Numbered from the stretch's first letter, positions 54,136 through 63,310 are shown. The stretch: 64,000 nt of DNA from DASUBN01 sp036000105 (GCA_036000105.1 DASYGE010000002.1:471630-535629), one strand, 5' to 3'. A program made the numbers and translations. Notes: generated from the letters alone by a model not told the origin.

Positions 54136-54796
54136 ATGCAATTTTCTTAATTTCGCGCTGCTTATAAGCATACTGGCGTTTTTATTGTCAGTATTTTCTC
54201 TGTGGGTTAATAGTCTTCCCCCATTTTCACCCAGAGTAAGTCATGACGCGCCTACTTTCGCTTTATATAAAATACCGCCGAGCGTATCTGGTGATGAAAA
54301 AAAACGTACTTGGTGGATTCCGAGTTTTGATTTAGGCCTGTCTTTCTATAATGCAGGTCGAGTTGCTGGGGAAATTAGAGATATCAGAATAATCGCTGAT
54401 GTGCACGAGCTCAGAAATACTCGCAAATTCTATTTCTATCCAACTTGGTTGGTCGACTATCCGTCTTTCCAGCGGTATCACACAGAGAGATTTAAATGGC
54501 TTGAGAAGTCTGTTTTGAGGGATTGGTATTCATTTATTGTTGGAGGGCAAGCTAAAGCAGACATTCACCTGATATTGGAAGGGGGCCGTTGGGACAATAT
54601 TTTTGAAGGAACTATGGAGATAGAATTACAATTTGCTTCTTCAAAATCTGTAAAGTGGGTTTCGCTTGCCCGGTACAGGCTAATAATTACCGAAGAGATG
54701 TTTTCCTCAAAAAGTTGCTGGACACCTTCCGATAAGCGAGTTGAATCTCTGCGGGAGTTCGAGGGTGTGGCTATTGATGTGACTAAAAACGCATAA
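54136..54796 (+). pseudogene. Orphan membrane-anchored protein, apparently frameshifted near its start
   Basis: ATG 54136 has GGGAG seven bases upstream but reaches TAA after four codons. Omitting one T from the run at 54142-54145 restores a frame starting MQFLNFALLISILAFLLSVF, a good membrane anchor, which joins the long frame open to 54796. The downstream part is about 200 residues of mixed aromatic and charged sequence (LSFYNAGRVAGEIRDIRIIAD, FYFYPTWLVDYPSF) resembling an extracytoplasmic beta domain; no family recognised. Without repair, translation would need an alternative TTG at 54185. Codon and base use differ from the rest of the window. Confidence 0.6.
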
Positions 54797-54810
54797 GACA
54801 GTACTTGTGG

Positions 54811-54929
54811 TTCGGGGTGACAGGGCGAGCCGCACAGCCGCGAGCGCCCAAGGCAGGAGGCTTTGGGCAGGGGTTTCCGTGTGCGAGTCAGGGATAGACG
54901 AGCAGGAAACTGAACCTTCGACCCCTACG
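54811..54929 (-). repeat. Broken duplicate of the tRNA-Pro 3' region (integration scar)
   Basis: TCGGGGTGACAGG at 54812-54824 is identical to 54998-55010 in the adjacent tRNA gene, and 54911-54929 matches 55014-55032 at 17 of 19 positions. The order and strand are as in the tRNA, but 83 extra bases separate the two parts. These contain a nine-base-arm hairpin (GCCCAAGGC 54846-54854, GCTTTGGGC 54860-54868). It resembles an old att site. Confidence 0.65.
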
Positions 54930-54994
54930 AAATAAATAGGTGCCGCAGGTGTTCTTAAGGACTTTGTGTTCAAAGCAACGGGAATAGGCTTAAT

Positions 54995-55071
54995 TGGTCG
55001 GGGTGACAGGATTTGAACCTGCGGCCCCTACGTCCCGAACGTAGTGCTCTACCAGGCTGAGCTACACCCCG
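54995..55071 (-). tRNA. tRNA-Pro (anticodon CGG)
   Basis: On the minus strand the 77-base gene begins CGGGGTGTAGCTCAGCCTGG and ends CACCCCG-A-CCA. The acceptor stem CGGGGTG/CACCCCG pairs fully. The anticodon arm is CTACG-TTCGGGA-CGTAG, giving anticodon CGG, and the T arm is GCAGGTTCAAATCCTGT-like. CCA is encoded. It stands alone, next to the AT-rich orphan patch on its 3' side. Confidence 0.95.
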
Positions 55072-55085
55072 AAAGCGAGCCGCGT

Positions 55086-55114
55086 ACTATACGGGAAGCC
55101 CCCCCTCCTTTCAA
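55086..55114 (-). promoter_or_regulatory. Promoter of tRNA-Pro
   Basis: On the minus strand TTGAAA (55109-55114) is followed after 17 bases by TATAGT (55086-55091), close to consensus. The GC-rich stretch downstream of the -10 box fits a stringent-control discriminator of stable-RNA promoters. Confidence 0.75.
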
Positions 55115-55184
55115 TCGGCCGACCGCGGCGCCAGGGCCGGGCTGCGCTACTATTTAAGTAACATAAGGCTAAGGGGACGGCACT

Positions 55185-57851
55185 GTGGGTCCCCGTATCT
55201 CACAGGCCGCGCGCATGAGCCCCAGCGAGAGCAGCAGGCGATCCGAGATCCCCGCCGCGGGATACCGCTGGCGGCCCCTCTCCATGATGAGTGTGTTCGC
55301 GGCGCCCGATTACCGGGTCTTCGTGCTGACCAGTTTCTGGATGGCCATCACCGGTGTGTGCGTCTGGTGGCCCATCGCCAACTTCGACATGCCCGGTTTC
55401 ACCTGGAACGAGTGGCTGGTGCATCTCGGTGGTGTACCGCTGGATTTCAGTTTCTATCTGCCGTGGACGGTCTGTGTCTGCCTCGTCATGTGGCTGGGTC
55501 TCGAATGGGCGGCTTTCACCGCCTATCTTGCCACCCTGTTCAGTACCTTGCACAAGCACATGCCCCTCGACCTTGCGCTGGTGAATGCGCTGCATAACCC
55601 GCTTGCCATGGCGGTGTTCTTCCTCTTCTACTGCAATTACTCCGGTGACTACGCGCTGCGCAGCGTGCGTTCCTGGGCCTGGTTCACCCTGGCGGCGCTG
55701 TCGGCCTCGCTCATGAGTTCCTTCGGGGCCTTCATCTCCCAATTCACGAACACGCCCATCGGGGCTCAGGGCTTCCTCAGCGCCTGGTTGGGCTGGTGGC
55801 CGAATGCTTTCGTCCAGACCTTATTGACCAGCGGGCCGCTCATCCTGGTGTTCTCGCCGCTGGTGGAACGGCTCAAGTCGAAATATCTCCCGCGTGCCGG
55901 CGGCAAGGCGTTCTCGCAGCAGGAACTGCTGATGGCGGCCTGCATGTTCGCTCTGATGCTGGTGCTCCTGATCCTGGTCAGCGACCAGTGGGAAGCGGGG
56001 CGCACGCAGGCGCTACTGAGCCTATCTATGCCGGAAGCAGCGCGCACGAACATCCTGAACCAGCTGGCCATGCAGAGGTTCCTGGCGTGGATGCCCTCGC
56101 TGCTGCTCGCCGGCGTGTCCCTGGGTGGGGTGTTCTTCACCAGCCGCTGGGTGATGCGCATGCGCACGCGCTACGACAGCGAGACCCGTGAGGCGCGCGA
56201 CGCGCAGCAGCGCAGCGAGTCGAACTTCCGCAACTTCTTCGAGAACAACCCGGCGCCCATGCTGCTCTATGACCGGGACAGCGGCGTGTTCGTGGACGTG
56301 AACCGCGCCGCAGTGGAGCGCTACGGCTACACCCGCAGCGAGTTCCTGGAGATGGATATTTATGGCATACGCCCCAAGGAGGATGTGGCGAAGCTCAAGG
56401 CCTATCGCAAGGAGGTCGCGGATTCTGGGACCGGCTACCGCCAAGCTGGAGAGTGGCGGCATCTCACCAAGAGCGGTGAGCTGATGCACGTGGACATACG
56501 TGTGAACAGCCTGGTGATGGACAACCGCATCCTGAACCTGGTGCTGGTGCATGATGTCTCGCCGCGCAAGCAGGCCCAGGCGGCGGTGGAGCGACGTGCC
56601 CGGGAGCTGCAGCAGCTGGCGGCGGCTTCCCTGCAGATCGCCGGGGCCCAGACGGTACAGGAAGTGATGCAGATCGCCGCAGACCGGGCGCGGGAGCTGA
56701 GCGGCACGCAATTGGCCTTGAGCCATTGCCGGCCCCGGGAAGGCGGCTCGCCCACGCGCATGGCGGCGTCGTTGACGGAGAGATACGCGGCCTGGCGCGG
56801 GACCGCCGCCCTGCCGGACGGGGTCTACCGTATGCTGCGGGAGAAGCAATACCCGATACGCCTGAGCGCGGCGCAGATGCGCTCCCATCCCGGCATCTTC
56901 GGCTTACCTGAAGAGACCGGACGGCAGCCACCTCTGAAGGATCTGCTGGCCGTGCCCCTCACGAGCCACGGCAGCGATGTGATCGGCGCGCTACTGGTGT
57001 CGGACAAGGGCGCGGAGGAGCTGGATGCGGAGGACGAGGCGATCCTAGTGCAACTCGCCCAGATCGCATCCGTCGGCGTCGAGAGCGTACACCTCAAGCA
57101 GGCGCTGCAGCAGCATATGGAGGAGTTGGAACAGCGGGTGACCGCGCGCACCGCCGAGCTGGATGATAGCAACCGGGAGCTGGATGCCTTCGCTTATTCC
57201 GTAGCCCACGACCTGCGCGCGCCGCTGCGCGCCATGCATGGGTTCGCCGATGCGGTGCTGGAGGATTACGGGCAGAAGCTCGAGGTGGATGGGCGTGATT
57301 ACCTCGGCCGTATCATCAAGGCCGCCAAGAGCATGGATACCCTGATCCAGGATCTCCTGGCCTATAGCCGTGTCGGGCGCTCCAAGATGGAGCTAGAAGA
57401 GGTGGCGCTGGCAGAGCTAGTACAGGAGACTCTGGCTGAATTGCACCAGGAAATAGCAGCGTCATCCGCGGAGGTGGAGAGCACCGTGCCGCCGTTGACC
57501 GTGTTGGCCCACAGGGTCACACTAAAGCAGGTCCTCCTCAACCTGGTAAGTAATGCGCTCAAGTTCGTGGCGCCCGGCAAGGCCCCACGAGTGCGCATAT
57601 GGGCGGTCGCCCGGCAGGGGATGGTGGAGATATGCGTGCGTGACAACGGCATCGGCATCGCCTCCGAGCACCGGGAACGCATCTTCAACGTATTCGAACG
57701 GCTGCACGGCGCGGAGTCCTATCCAGGCACGGGCATAGGGCTCTCCATCGTCAAGAAAGGGTTGGCACGCATGCACGGCGAGATCCGGGTCGAGTCCGAC
57801 GGCAACGGCACCACATTCCACGCGCGTCTCAAGGAGTTACGGAATGGCTGA
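55185..57851 (+). CDS. Membrane sensor histidine kinase (MASE1-like, PAS, GAF)
   Basis: An 888-residue sensor kinase. Residues about 45-330 contain seven or so helices resembling MASE1 (NPLAMAVFFLFYCNY, LGWWPNAFVQTLLTSGPLILVF). A PAS domain spans about 345-460 (FFENNPAPMLLYDRDSGVFVD), a GAF domain about 480-640, then a HisKA helix with H675 (DAFAYSVAHDLRAPLRAMHG) and a HATPase domain (LLNLVSNALKF, DNGIGIASEHRERIFNVFERL, GTGIGLSIVKKGL). The H-box type is that of phytochrome-like kinases. It overlaps the next gene by eight bases, so partner identity is clear. The signal is unknown. Confidence 0.9.
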   Translation: MGPRISQAARMSPSESSRRSEIPAAGYRWRPLSMMSVFAAPDYRVFVLTSFWMAITGVCVWWPIANFDMPGFTWNEWLVHLGGVPLDFSFYLPWTVCVCLVMWLGLEWAAFTAYLATLFSTLHKHMPLDLALVNALHNPLAMAVFFLFYCNYSGDYALRSVRSWAWFTLAALSASLMSSFGAFISQFTNTPIGAQGFLSAWLGWWPNAFVQTLLTSGPLILVFSPLVERLKSKYLPRAGGKAFSQQELLMAACMFALMLVLLILVSDQWEAGRTQALLSLSMPEAARTNILNQLAMQRFLAWMPSLLLAGVSLGGVFFTSRWVMRMRTRYDSETREARDAQQRSESNFRNFFENNPAPMLLYDRDSGVFVDVNRAAVERYGYTRSEFLEMDIYGIRPKEDVAKLKAYRKEVADSGTGYRQAGEWRHLTKSGELMHVDIRVNSLVMDNRILNLVLVHDVSPRKQAQAAVERRARELQQLAAASLQIAGAQTVQEVMQIAADRARELSGTQLALSHCRPREGGSPTRMAASLTERYAAWRGTAALPDGVYRMLREKQYPIRLSAAQMRSHPGIFGLPEETGRQPPLKDLLAVPLTSHGSDVIGALLVSDKGAEELDAEDEAILVQLAQIASVGVESVHLKQALQQHMEELEQRVTARTAELDDSNRELDAFAYSVAHDLRAPLRAMHGFADAVLEDYGQKLEVDGRDYLGRIIKAAKSMDTLIQDLLAYSRVGRSKMELEEVALAELVQETLAELHQEIAASSAEVESTVPPLTVLAHRVTLKQVLLNLVSNALKFVAPGKAPRVRIWAVARQGMVEICVRDNGIGIASEHRERIFNVFERLHGAESYPGTGIGLSIVKKGLARMHGEIRVESDGNGTTFHARLKELRNG

Positions 57852-58302
57852 TATGAGCGGGATAACAAAAACCACCATACTGCTCGCGGAGGATGACGAG
57901 AACGACGTCATGCTGATCAAGCGTGCCTTCAGTAAGTCGCACGTGGTGAACCCCATCGCCTGCGTGGCCAACGGCGAGGAGGCGGTGGCCTACCTGGCCG
58001 GGGAAGGCCGCTATGCCGATCGCGAGGCCCACCCTCTGCCCTTCATGATGCTGTTGGACCTCAAGCTGCCGCGGCTCTCGGGACACGAGGTGCTGAAATG
58101 GCTGCGGGGGCAGAACGGCTTGAGGCGTCTGCCGGTGGTGGTGCTGACCTCGTCGCGGGAGCCGGCAGACATCAACCGCGCCTACGAATTGGGCGCAAAC
58201 TCGTATCTGGTGAAACCGGTGGTGTTCGAGGAGTTCACCACCCTGTTGAAGCAACTGCAGGTCTACTGGCTGATGTTGAGTGAGCATCCGGAACTGCATT
58301 AG
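57844..58302 (+). CDS. Rcp1-like single-domain response regulator
   Basis: A 152-residue receiver domain without output. The acidic pair is in LAEDDENDVMLI, the phospho-acceptor is D72 (MMLLDLKLPRLSG), T102 and K124 (YLVKPV) complete the active site. ENDVMLIKRAFSK and the extra loop RYADREAHPLPFMMLL are Rcp1 features, a family that partners phytochrome-type kinases. It overlaps the kinase stop codon and probably relays phosphate from it, perhaps to the downstream REC protein. Confidence 0.9.
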   Translation: MADMSGITKTTILLAEDDENDVMLIKRAFSKSHVVNPIACVANGEEAVAYLAGEGRYADREAHPLPFMMLLDLKLPRLSGHEVLKWLRGQNGLRRLPVVVLTSSREPADINRAYELGANSYLVKPVVFEEFTTLLKQLQVYWLMLSEHPELH

Positions 58303-58342
58303 GGGATAACGCCAGGCACTCATCTGCCCCGTGGAGGCGGCG

Positions 58343-61300
58343 ATGACGGACAAGAAGCACGCTGGGGGAGAGGCTGCGCGCCTTGGCGCGGGTTTGCGTG
58401 TGCTGGTCGTGGACGACAACCCGGACGACCGGGCGCTGGTCAAACGCGAGCTGTTCAAGGATTTCCCCGAGGTCCAGACCTTCGAGGTGCATACCCAGGC
58501 CCAGCTTGAGGTGGCCATCGCCGAACCCGGGCTGGACCTGGTGATCACCGATTTCCATCTGCGTTGGTCCACGGGCCTCGATGTGCTGAAGCGCGTCCGG
58601 GTCAGGGATCCCGATCTGCCCGTGATCATGTTCACCGGCACCGGCACCGAGGAGGTGGCGGTGGAGGCCATGCGCCTCGGCCTCGCGGATTACGTCACCA
58701 AGTCGGCTAAGCACATGCCGCGCCTCAGGCGTTCGGTGAAGGCCGCACTCGCCGCCGCCGGCCATGCCCGCGCCCGGGAACACGCGGAGAACCTGCTGGC
58801 GGACGCCTTGGGCTATGTGGAAGACGGCTTCATCGTCTTCGACGCGGACGACCGGATACTGGTCTGCAACGAACAACTCAAGCGCATGTATCCGCATCTC
58901 GCGGAGATGATGGTGCCCGGCACCAAGTTCGAGGACATGCTGCGCGAGGCGATCCGCGTCGATAAGATCAGCGTGCCGGACGGCGATGCAGAAGCCTGGA
59001 TAAAGGAACGCCTGGAAGCCCATCAGCGGGCCAGCGGCAGCTTGGAACAGCAGCTGCCGGATGGTCGCTGGGTGCTGATCAAGGAACGGCGCAGCCGGGA
59101 TGGCGGCTACATCGATCTCTACACCGATATCACCGTTCTCAAGCAGCGCGAGCTGGAGCTGGAGAAGCTCCTCTCAGAACACATCATGCTGGCCGCAGCG
59201 GTCACCCAATCCACCTCGGGCGTGCTGGTCACATCGGCCGAGCCAGAGGGCGATGTTTATCCCATCATCTATGTGAACCCCGCCTTCGAGCGCATCACCG
59301 GCTACAGTTTCGCCGAGGTGCGGGGCCGCGATTGCCGCTTCCTGGAGGAGACGGACACCTCCACCGCCACCCGTGAGACTATCCATCGTGCCATGGAGGC
59401 GCGCCAGCCGGTGCAGGTCGAGCTCATCAATTTCCGCAAGGATGGTGCGCGTTTCTGGAGCGAGCTGTCCATGAGCCCGGTGTATGACGAGCACAAGCAG
59501 CTCAAGTTCTTCGTGGGGCTGCTGACCGACATCGGCGAACGGGTACGCACCCGCGACATGCTGGAGGAACAGACCGCCATGTTGGGTGAGGCGGAACGCC
59601 TGGCGCACCTCGGCCATTGGCGTTGGGACATCCTCACCGGCAAGCTGTGGTGGTCCGAGGAGATATACCGCATCCGCGGGCTGGATCCGGCGAAGGTGGA
59701 TCCGGATTTCAACCGCACTCTCAGCACCTATCATCCGGATGACCAGCCCTATGTGGAACGCTTCGTGCGCCATGCGGCCACCACCCACGAGAGCGTGGAG
59801 TTCGAGGCGCGCATCGTGCGCCCCGACGGCCAGATCCGCCACGTGCGTGTGAAGGGGCAGTACAGCCCGCCGGCGTCCGACGCCAACGAATCGGTGTTCG
59901 GCATCTTCCAGGACATCACTTCCCAGAAGGAGAGCGAGGCCGCCCTGCGGCGCAGCGAGCGCCAGTACCGCCGCCTGATGGAAGCAGTGCCCCATGGCAT
60001 CAAGGAGATCGCCCTGGATGGGGTGATCACCTATGCCAACCAGGCCCATCACGAGATGCTGGGTTACCAGCCCGGCGGTCTCGTGGGCAAACGGGTGTTC
60101 GACATCATCGCCGACACCACGCGGCGCGCGGAAGTCGAACAACGTTTCCGCCGGCTGGTGGCGGGTGAGATGCCCAGCATGACGTTCGCTTCCCGCTACA
60201 TGACCGCGGACGGGCGGGTGATAGATGTGCAGGTGGACGCAGTCATCAGCCGCAACGAGAGCGGCGCGATAAACGGCGTGATCTCTGTCACTACGGATAT
60301 CACCGAACGGGTGCAGAGCGAGAAGCGCCTGCGCTATCTCGCCTTCTACGACCCGTTGACCGGCCTCGGTAACCGGGTCCTGTTGACGGAACACTTGAAT
60401 GAACAATTCCGTTACATCAGCCCGGACCGGCGTCTGGCGGTGGCCTTGTTCAACGTGGATGGCTTCAAGATCATCAACGATGTGCTGGGACACGATGCGG
60501 GCGACAGCGTGCTGCGTGAGTTCGGTGCCCGACTGTCCCAGGCCTTCGGCAGCGCCGACGGTGTGGCGCGCCTCGCCGCCGACGAATTCGCGGCGGTCAT
60601 CAGCTGCGACGGGAACCGTGAGGCCTTGCGCGAGCAGTTGCAGGCAGTGAAGAAGGCCTTGGAAGCGCCCCTGCAGTTGCCCGCCAGCCGCCTGGACCTG
60701 CGGGTGAGCGTGGGCGTGGCCATGGCGCCCCAGGACGGTGAGAACGCCGAGGCCCTGTTGCGTAACGCGGACAACGCGCTCCTGGAGGTGAAACGTCAGG
60801 ACCCGGGCGACATGCGTTTCTACAATGCGGAGATGAAGGCTCTGGCGGAGGAATACCTGATGCTGCGCGGGAACCTGCGCCGCGCCATCACCCAGGGGGA
60901 GATACATCTGGAGTATCAGCCTCAGGTGGAACTCAATGGCGGCCGGGTGGCAGGGCTGGAGGCCTTGGCCCGCTGGCGCACGGCGGAGGGCGTGCTGATC
61001 CCGCCCGCCAAGTTCATCCCTATCGCCGAGGCCAGCGGCGACATCCTGATGCTCGGCAACTGGGTGTTGGAAGCGGCCTGCCGTCAAGCGGTGATGTGGC
61101 AGAACCTGGGGGTGACACTCACGCCCCTCACGGTGAACGTGGCGCCACGCCAGTTCCTGCAGGACGACATGGTGGCGACGGTGCGGGGCATCCTGGAGCG
61201 CACCGGACTCGATCCGCAGATGCTGCAACTGGAGCTCACGGAGACGGCGCTCATGACCGATAACCCCGGCGTACTGCGGCGCATGGATGACCTGGCGGAT

Positions 61301-61645
61301 ATGGGCGTGAGCTTCTCGCTGGACGATTTCGGCACGGGATACTCTTCCTTGAGTTACCTGAGCCAGTTCCCGATCCGCACCATCAAGATCGACAAGAGTT
61401 TCGTGGCGGGCATCCCCCAGGACGCGCGCCAGGCGGCCATCGTGAATGCGGTGATCGCCATGAGCCATGAGCTCGGCATCAAGGTGGTGGCGGAGGGTGT
61501 GGAAGCAGCGCGCCAAGGCGAGTTCCTGCGGGAGGCGGGCTGCGACCTGGCCCAGGGGTTCTATTACAGCCACCCCCTACCGGCGGACGCCTGTACCGAT
61601 ATATTGCGTAGCGGCAGCGTCCCGCCGCCGCGGCGCCGGGCCTGA
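58343..61645 (+). CDS. REC-PAS-LOV-PAS-PAS-GGDEF-EAL c-di-GMP phosphodiesterase
   Basis: A 1100-residue signalling protein. Order: receiver (1-130; D70, K120), PAS (about 150-270), LOV-like PAS (about 280-400; GRDCRFL with C331 in the photoactive position, N363 retained, but Leu at 394 where LOV domains have Gln), PAS (410-530), PAS (540-660), GGDEF (662-830), EAL (845-1090). The GGDEF signature reads AADEF, so cyclase activity is doubtful. EAL residues E873, N932, E964, D994-D995, K1015, E1051 and Q1071 are all present, so c-di-GMP hydrolysis is likely. ATG 58343 has GGAGG upstream. It follows the kinase and Rcp1-like genes. Confidence 0.92.
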   Translation: MTDKKHAGGEAARLGAGLRVLVVDDNPDDRALVKRELFKDFPEVQTFEVHTQAQLEVAIAEPGLDLVITDFHLRWSTGLDVLKRVRVRDPDLPVIMFTGTGTEEVAVEAMRLGLADYVTKSAKHMPRLRRSVKAALAAAGHARAREHAENLLADALGYVEDGFIVFDADDRILVCNEQLKRMYPHLAEMMVPGTKFEDMLREAIRVDKISVPDGDAEAWIKERLEAHQRASGSLEQQLPDGRWVLIKERRSRDGGYIDLYTDITVLKQRELELEKLLSEHIMLAAAVTQSTSGVLVTSAEPEGDVYPIIYVNPAFERITGYSFAEVRGRDCRFLEETDTSTATRETIHRAMEARQPVQVELINFRKDGARFWSELSMSPVYDEHKQLKFFVGLLTDIGERVRTRDMLEEQTAMLGEAERLAHLGHWRWDILTGKLWWSEEIYRIRGLDPAKVDPDFNRTLSTYHPDDQPYVERFVRHAATTHESVEFEARIVRPDGQIRHVRVKGQYSPPASDANESVFGIFQDITSQKESEAALRRSERQYRRLMEAVPHGIKEIALDGVITYANQAHHEMLGYQPGGLVGKRVFDIIADTTRRAEVEQRFRRLVAGEMPSMTFASRYMTADGRVIDVQVDAVISRNESGAINGVISVTTDITERVQSEKRLRYLAFYDPLTGLGNRVLLTEHLNEQFRYISPDRRLAVALFNVDGFKIINDVLGHDAGDSVLREFGARLSQAFGSADGVARLAADEFAAVISCDGNREALREQLQAVKKALEAPLQLPASRLDLRVSVGVAMAPQDGENAEALLRNADNALLEVKRQDPGDMRFYNAEMKALAEEYLMLRGNLRRAITQGEIHLEYQPQVELNGGRVAGLEALARWRTAEGVLIPPAKFIPIAEASGDILMLGNWVLEAACRQAVMWQNLGVTLTPLTVNVAPRQFLQDDMVATVRGILERTGLDPQMLQLELTETALMTDNPGVLRRMDDLADMGVSFSLDDFGTGYSSLSYLSQFPIRTIKIDKSFVAGIPQDARQAAIVNAVIAMSHELGIKVVAEGVEAARQGEFLREAGCDLAQGFYYSHPLPADACTDILRSGSVPPPRRRA

Positions 61646-61667
61646 CGGACTTCAAGGGGATCTTACG

Positions 61668-62156
61668 ATGCTGACGATGCCGACGGGTGCCAAGCGCATC
61701 TCCTCACGCATGACTTCCTTCACCAAGCGGATCTTCCCGGTGCTCTGGTTCGGTTTCCTGATCCTATGCCTGCTGGTCGAGGTGAAGGTGGCTCGCGAGC
61801 AGCACGGAGTGCCGGCCATAGTGATAGTGATACCGGTGCTCTTGATGGCGCTCGGTTATTTCCTGTTCAAGAAACTCATCTTCGATCTGATGGATGAGGT
61901 CTGGGACAACGGGAACGAGCTGATCGTGGTGAACGACGAGCACGTGGAGCGCGTGCCCTTGGCGAACATCATGAACGTGAGCTATTCGGGCTTCACGAAT
62001 CCCAAGCGGGTTACCTTGAGCCTGAGGCAGCCGGGCAGATGGGGAGCGACGCTGACTTTCACGCCGCTTGCGAGGTTCTTCCGTTTGTCGTTGATGTCGC
62101 ATCCCATCGTCGAAGATCTGATACGGCGGGCGGATCAGGCCAGGACTGGGGCCTAG
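61668..62156 (+). CDS. Small inner-membrane protein of unknown function
   Basis: A 162-residue protein with two transmembrane helices (VLWFGFLILCLLVEV and AIVIVIPVLLMALGYFLF) and a C-terminal cytoplasmic part of about 80 residues resembling a PH-like fold (DNGNELIVVNDEHVERVPLANIMNVSYS). AAGGGGA precedes ATG 61668. The stop overlaps that of ispB on the other strand (CTAG at 62153-62156). No family is recognised with confidence. Confidence 0.7.
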   Translation: MLTMPTGAKRISSRMTSFTKRIFPVLWFGFLILCLLVEVKVAREQHGVPAIVIVIPVLLMALGYFLFKKLIFDLMDEVWDNGNELIVVNDEHVERVPLANIMNVSYSGFTNPKRVTLSLRQPGRWGATLTFTPLARFFRLSLMSHPIVEDLIRRADQARTGA

Positions 62157-63151
62157 GCACGGCGGGTGATGGCGAAGTCGGCGAGGTCTTTGAGGGCTTC
62201 GAGATAGGCTGACGGGGGCAGGGTCTTGAGCGCCGCTCGGGCTTTGGTGCTCTCCACCACGGCCCGCTCGCGGGTGTATTCCAGGGCGCCGCTCTTGTTC
62301 ACGATGCGGATGGTCTCATCTATATGTTCGAGGCCGCCGTGCTCCACCACCTGGCGCAGCAGGGTGCGCTGTTCGGGCGTGCCGTGCCGCATGGCACGGA
62401 TCAGGGGCAGGGTGGGCTTGCCCTCCGCCAGGTCATCGCCGATGTTCTTGCCCATCTCTTCCGGGCTCGCGCTGTAATCCAGCACATCGTCTATGAGCTG
62501 GAAAGCGGTGCCGAGATGCAGACCGTAGGCGGCCAGCGCCTGCTCGTCTGCTGCCGGGCGGTCCGCAGCCACTGCGCCCAGACGCGCACCCGCTTCGAAC
62601 AAGGTGGCGGTCTTGCGGTGGATGACTTCCATATAGCGTGCTTCGGTGGTGTCCGGGTCATGGCAGTTGAGGAGCTGCATGACCTCGCCCTCGGCGATGC
62701 GGTTGGTGGCGTCCGCCATGATGCGCATGACGCGCATGTCGTCCACCTTGACCATCATCTGGAAGGCCCGGGAGTAGAGGAAGTCGCCGGTGAGCACGCT
62801 CGCGGGGTTGCCCCAGACGGCGTTGGCGGTGTCCCGCCCGCGCCTTAGCTCAGAACCGTCCACCACGTCGTCATGCAGCAGGGTGGCGGTATGGATGAAT
62901 TCGATGATGGCGGCGAGCTCGATATGCCGGCCCTGGGTGACACCACAGGCCCGGGCGGCCAGGAGCACCACCAGGGGCCGGAGGCGCTTGCCACCGGCGG
63001 CCACCAGGTACTCCCCCAGCTGGTTGATGAGCACCACGTCCGAGCGCAGTTCCTCCCGCACCCAGGCATTGGCTGCGCGGAAATCCTCTTCCACCAGGGC
63101 GCGGATGGGGTCCAGGCCCAGGGGGGGAGGGGGGGTTGAAGCTATGGCCAT
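62153..63151 (-). CDS. ispB: All-trans polyprenyl (octaprenyl) diphosphate synthase
   Basis: A 332-residue prenyl synthase. The first aspartate-rich motif is LLHDDVVDGSELRRG, the second LIDDVLDYSASPEEMGKNIGDDLAEGK. It makes the side chain of ubiquinone. It is divergent from rplU-rpmA, as in E. coli, supporting ispB. A run of four prolines near the N-terminus comes from two seven-base G-tracts in the plus-strand sequence. Confidence 0.94.
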   Translation of the reverse strand: MAIASTPPPPLGLDPIRALVEEDFRAANAWVREELRSDVVLINQLGEYLVAAGGKRLRPLVVLLAARACGVTQGRHIELAAIIEFIHTATLLHDDVVDGSELRRGRDTANAVWGNPASVLTGDFLYSRAFQMMVKVDDMRVMRIMADATNRIAEGEVMQLLNCHDPDTTEARYMEVIHRKTATLFEAGARLGAVAADRPAADEQALAAYGLHLGTAFQLIDDVLDYSASPEEMGKNIGDDLAEGKPTLPLIRAMRHGTPEQRTLLRQVVEHGGLEHIDETIRIVNKSGALEYTRERAVVESTKARAALKTLPPSAYLEALKDLADFAITRRA

Positions 63152-63236
63152 GAAATGCCGGCTCGGGCGGGGCGGGCGCCGCGGGAAGGGCGATGCTAGG
63201 GGGGTGTCATGGGGGTGTCAAGGGAGCCTCGCCGGT

Positions 63237-63265
63237 TTGACCCAGAGGCCGCTAACCCTTAAAAT
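63237..63265 (+). promoter_or_regulatory. Promoter of rplU-rpmA
   Basis: TTGACC (63237-63242), a 17-base spacer and TAAAAT (63260-63265) form a near-consensus sigma-70 promoter about 45 bases before the rplU start. The GCGCGCCC stretch just after the -10 box fits a stringently controlled ribosomal promoter. Confidence 0.8.
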
Positions 63266-63310
63266 GCGCGCCCTTTGACGCTGTTTTTAGACGGTTTTTT
63301 GGAGAATCCC

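Noticed and set aside
63115..63140. G-rich run in the ispB start region as a quadruplex or slippery tract
   Set aside because: Two seven-base G runs encode prolines in frame; without two more G runs nearby a quadruplex is not well supported, and no frameshift is needed.
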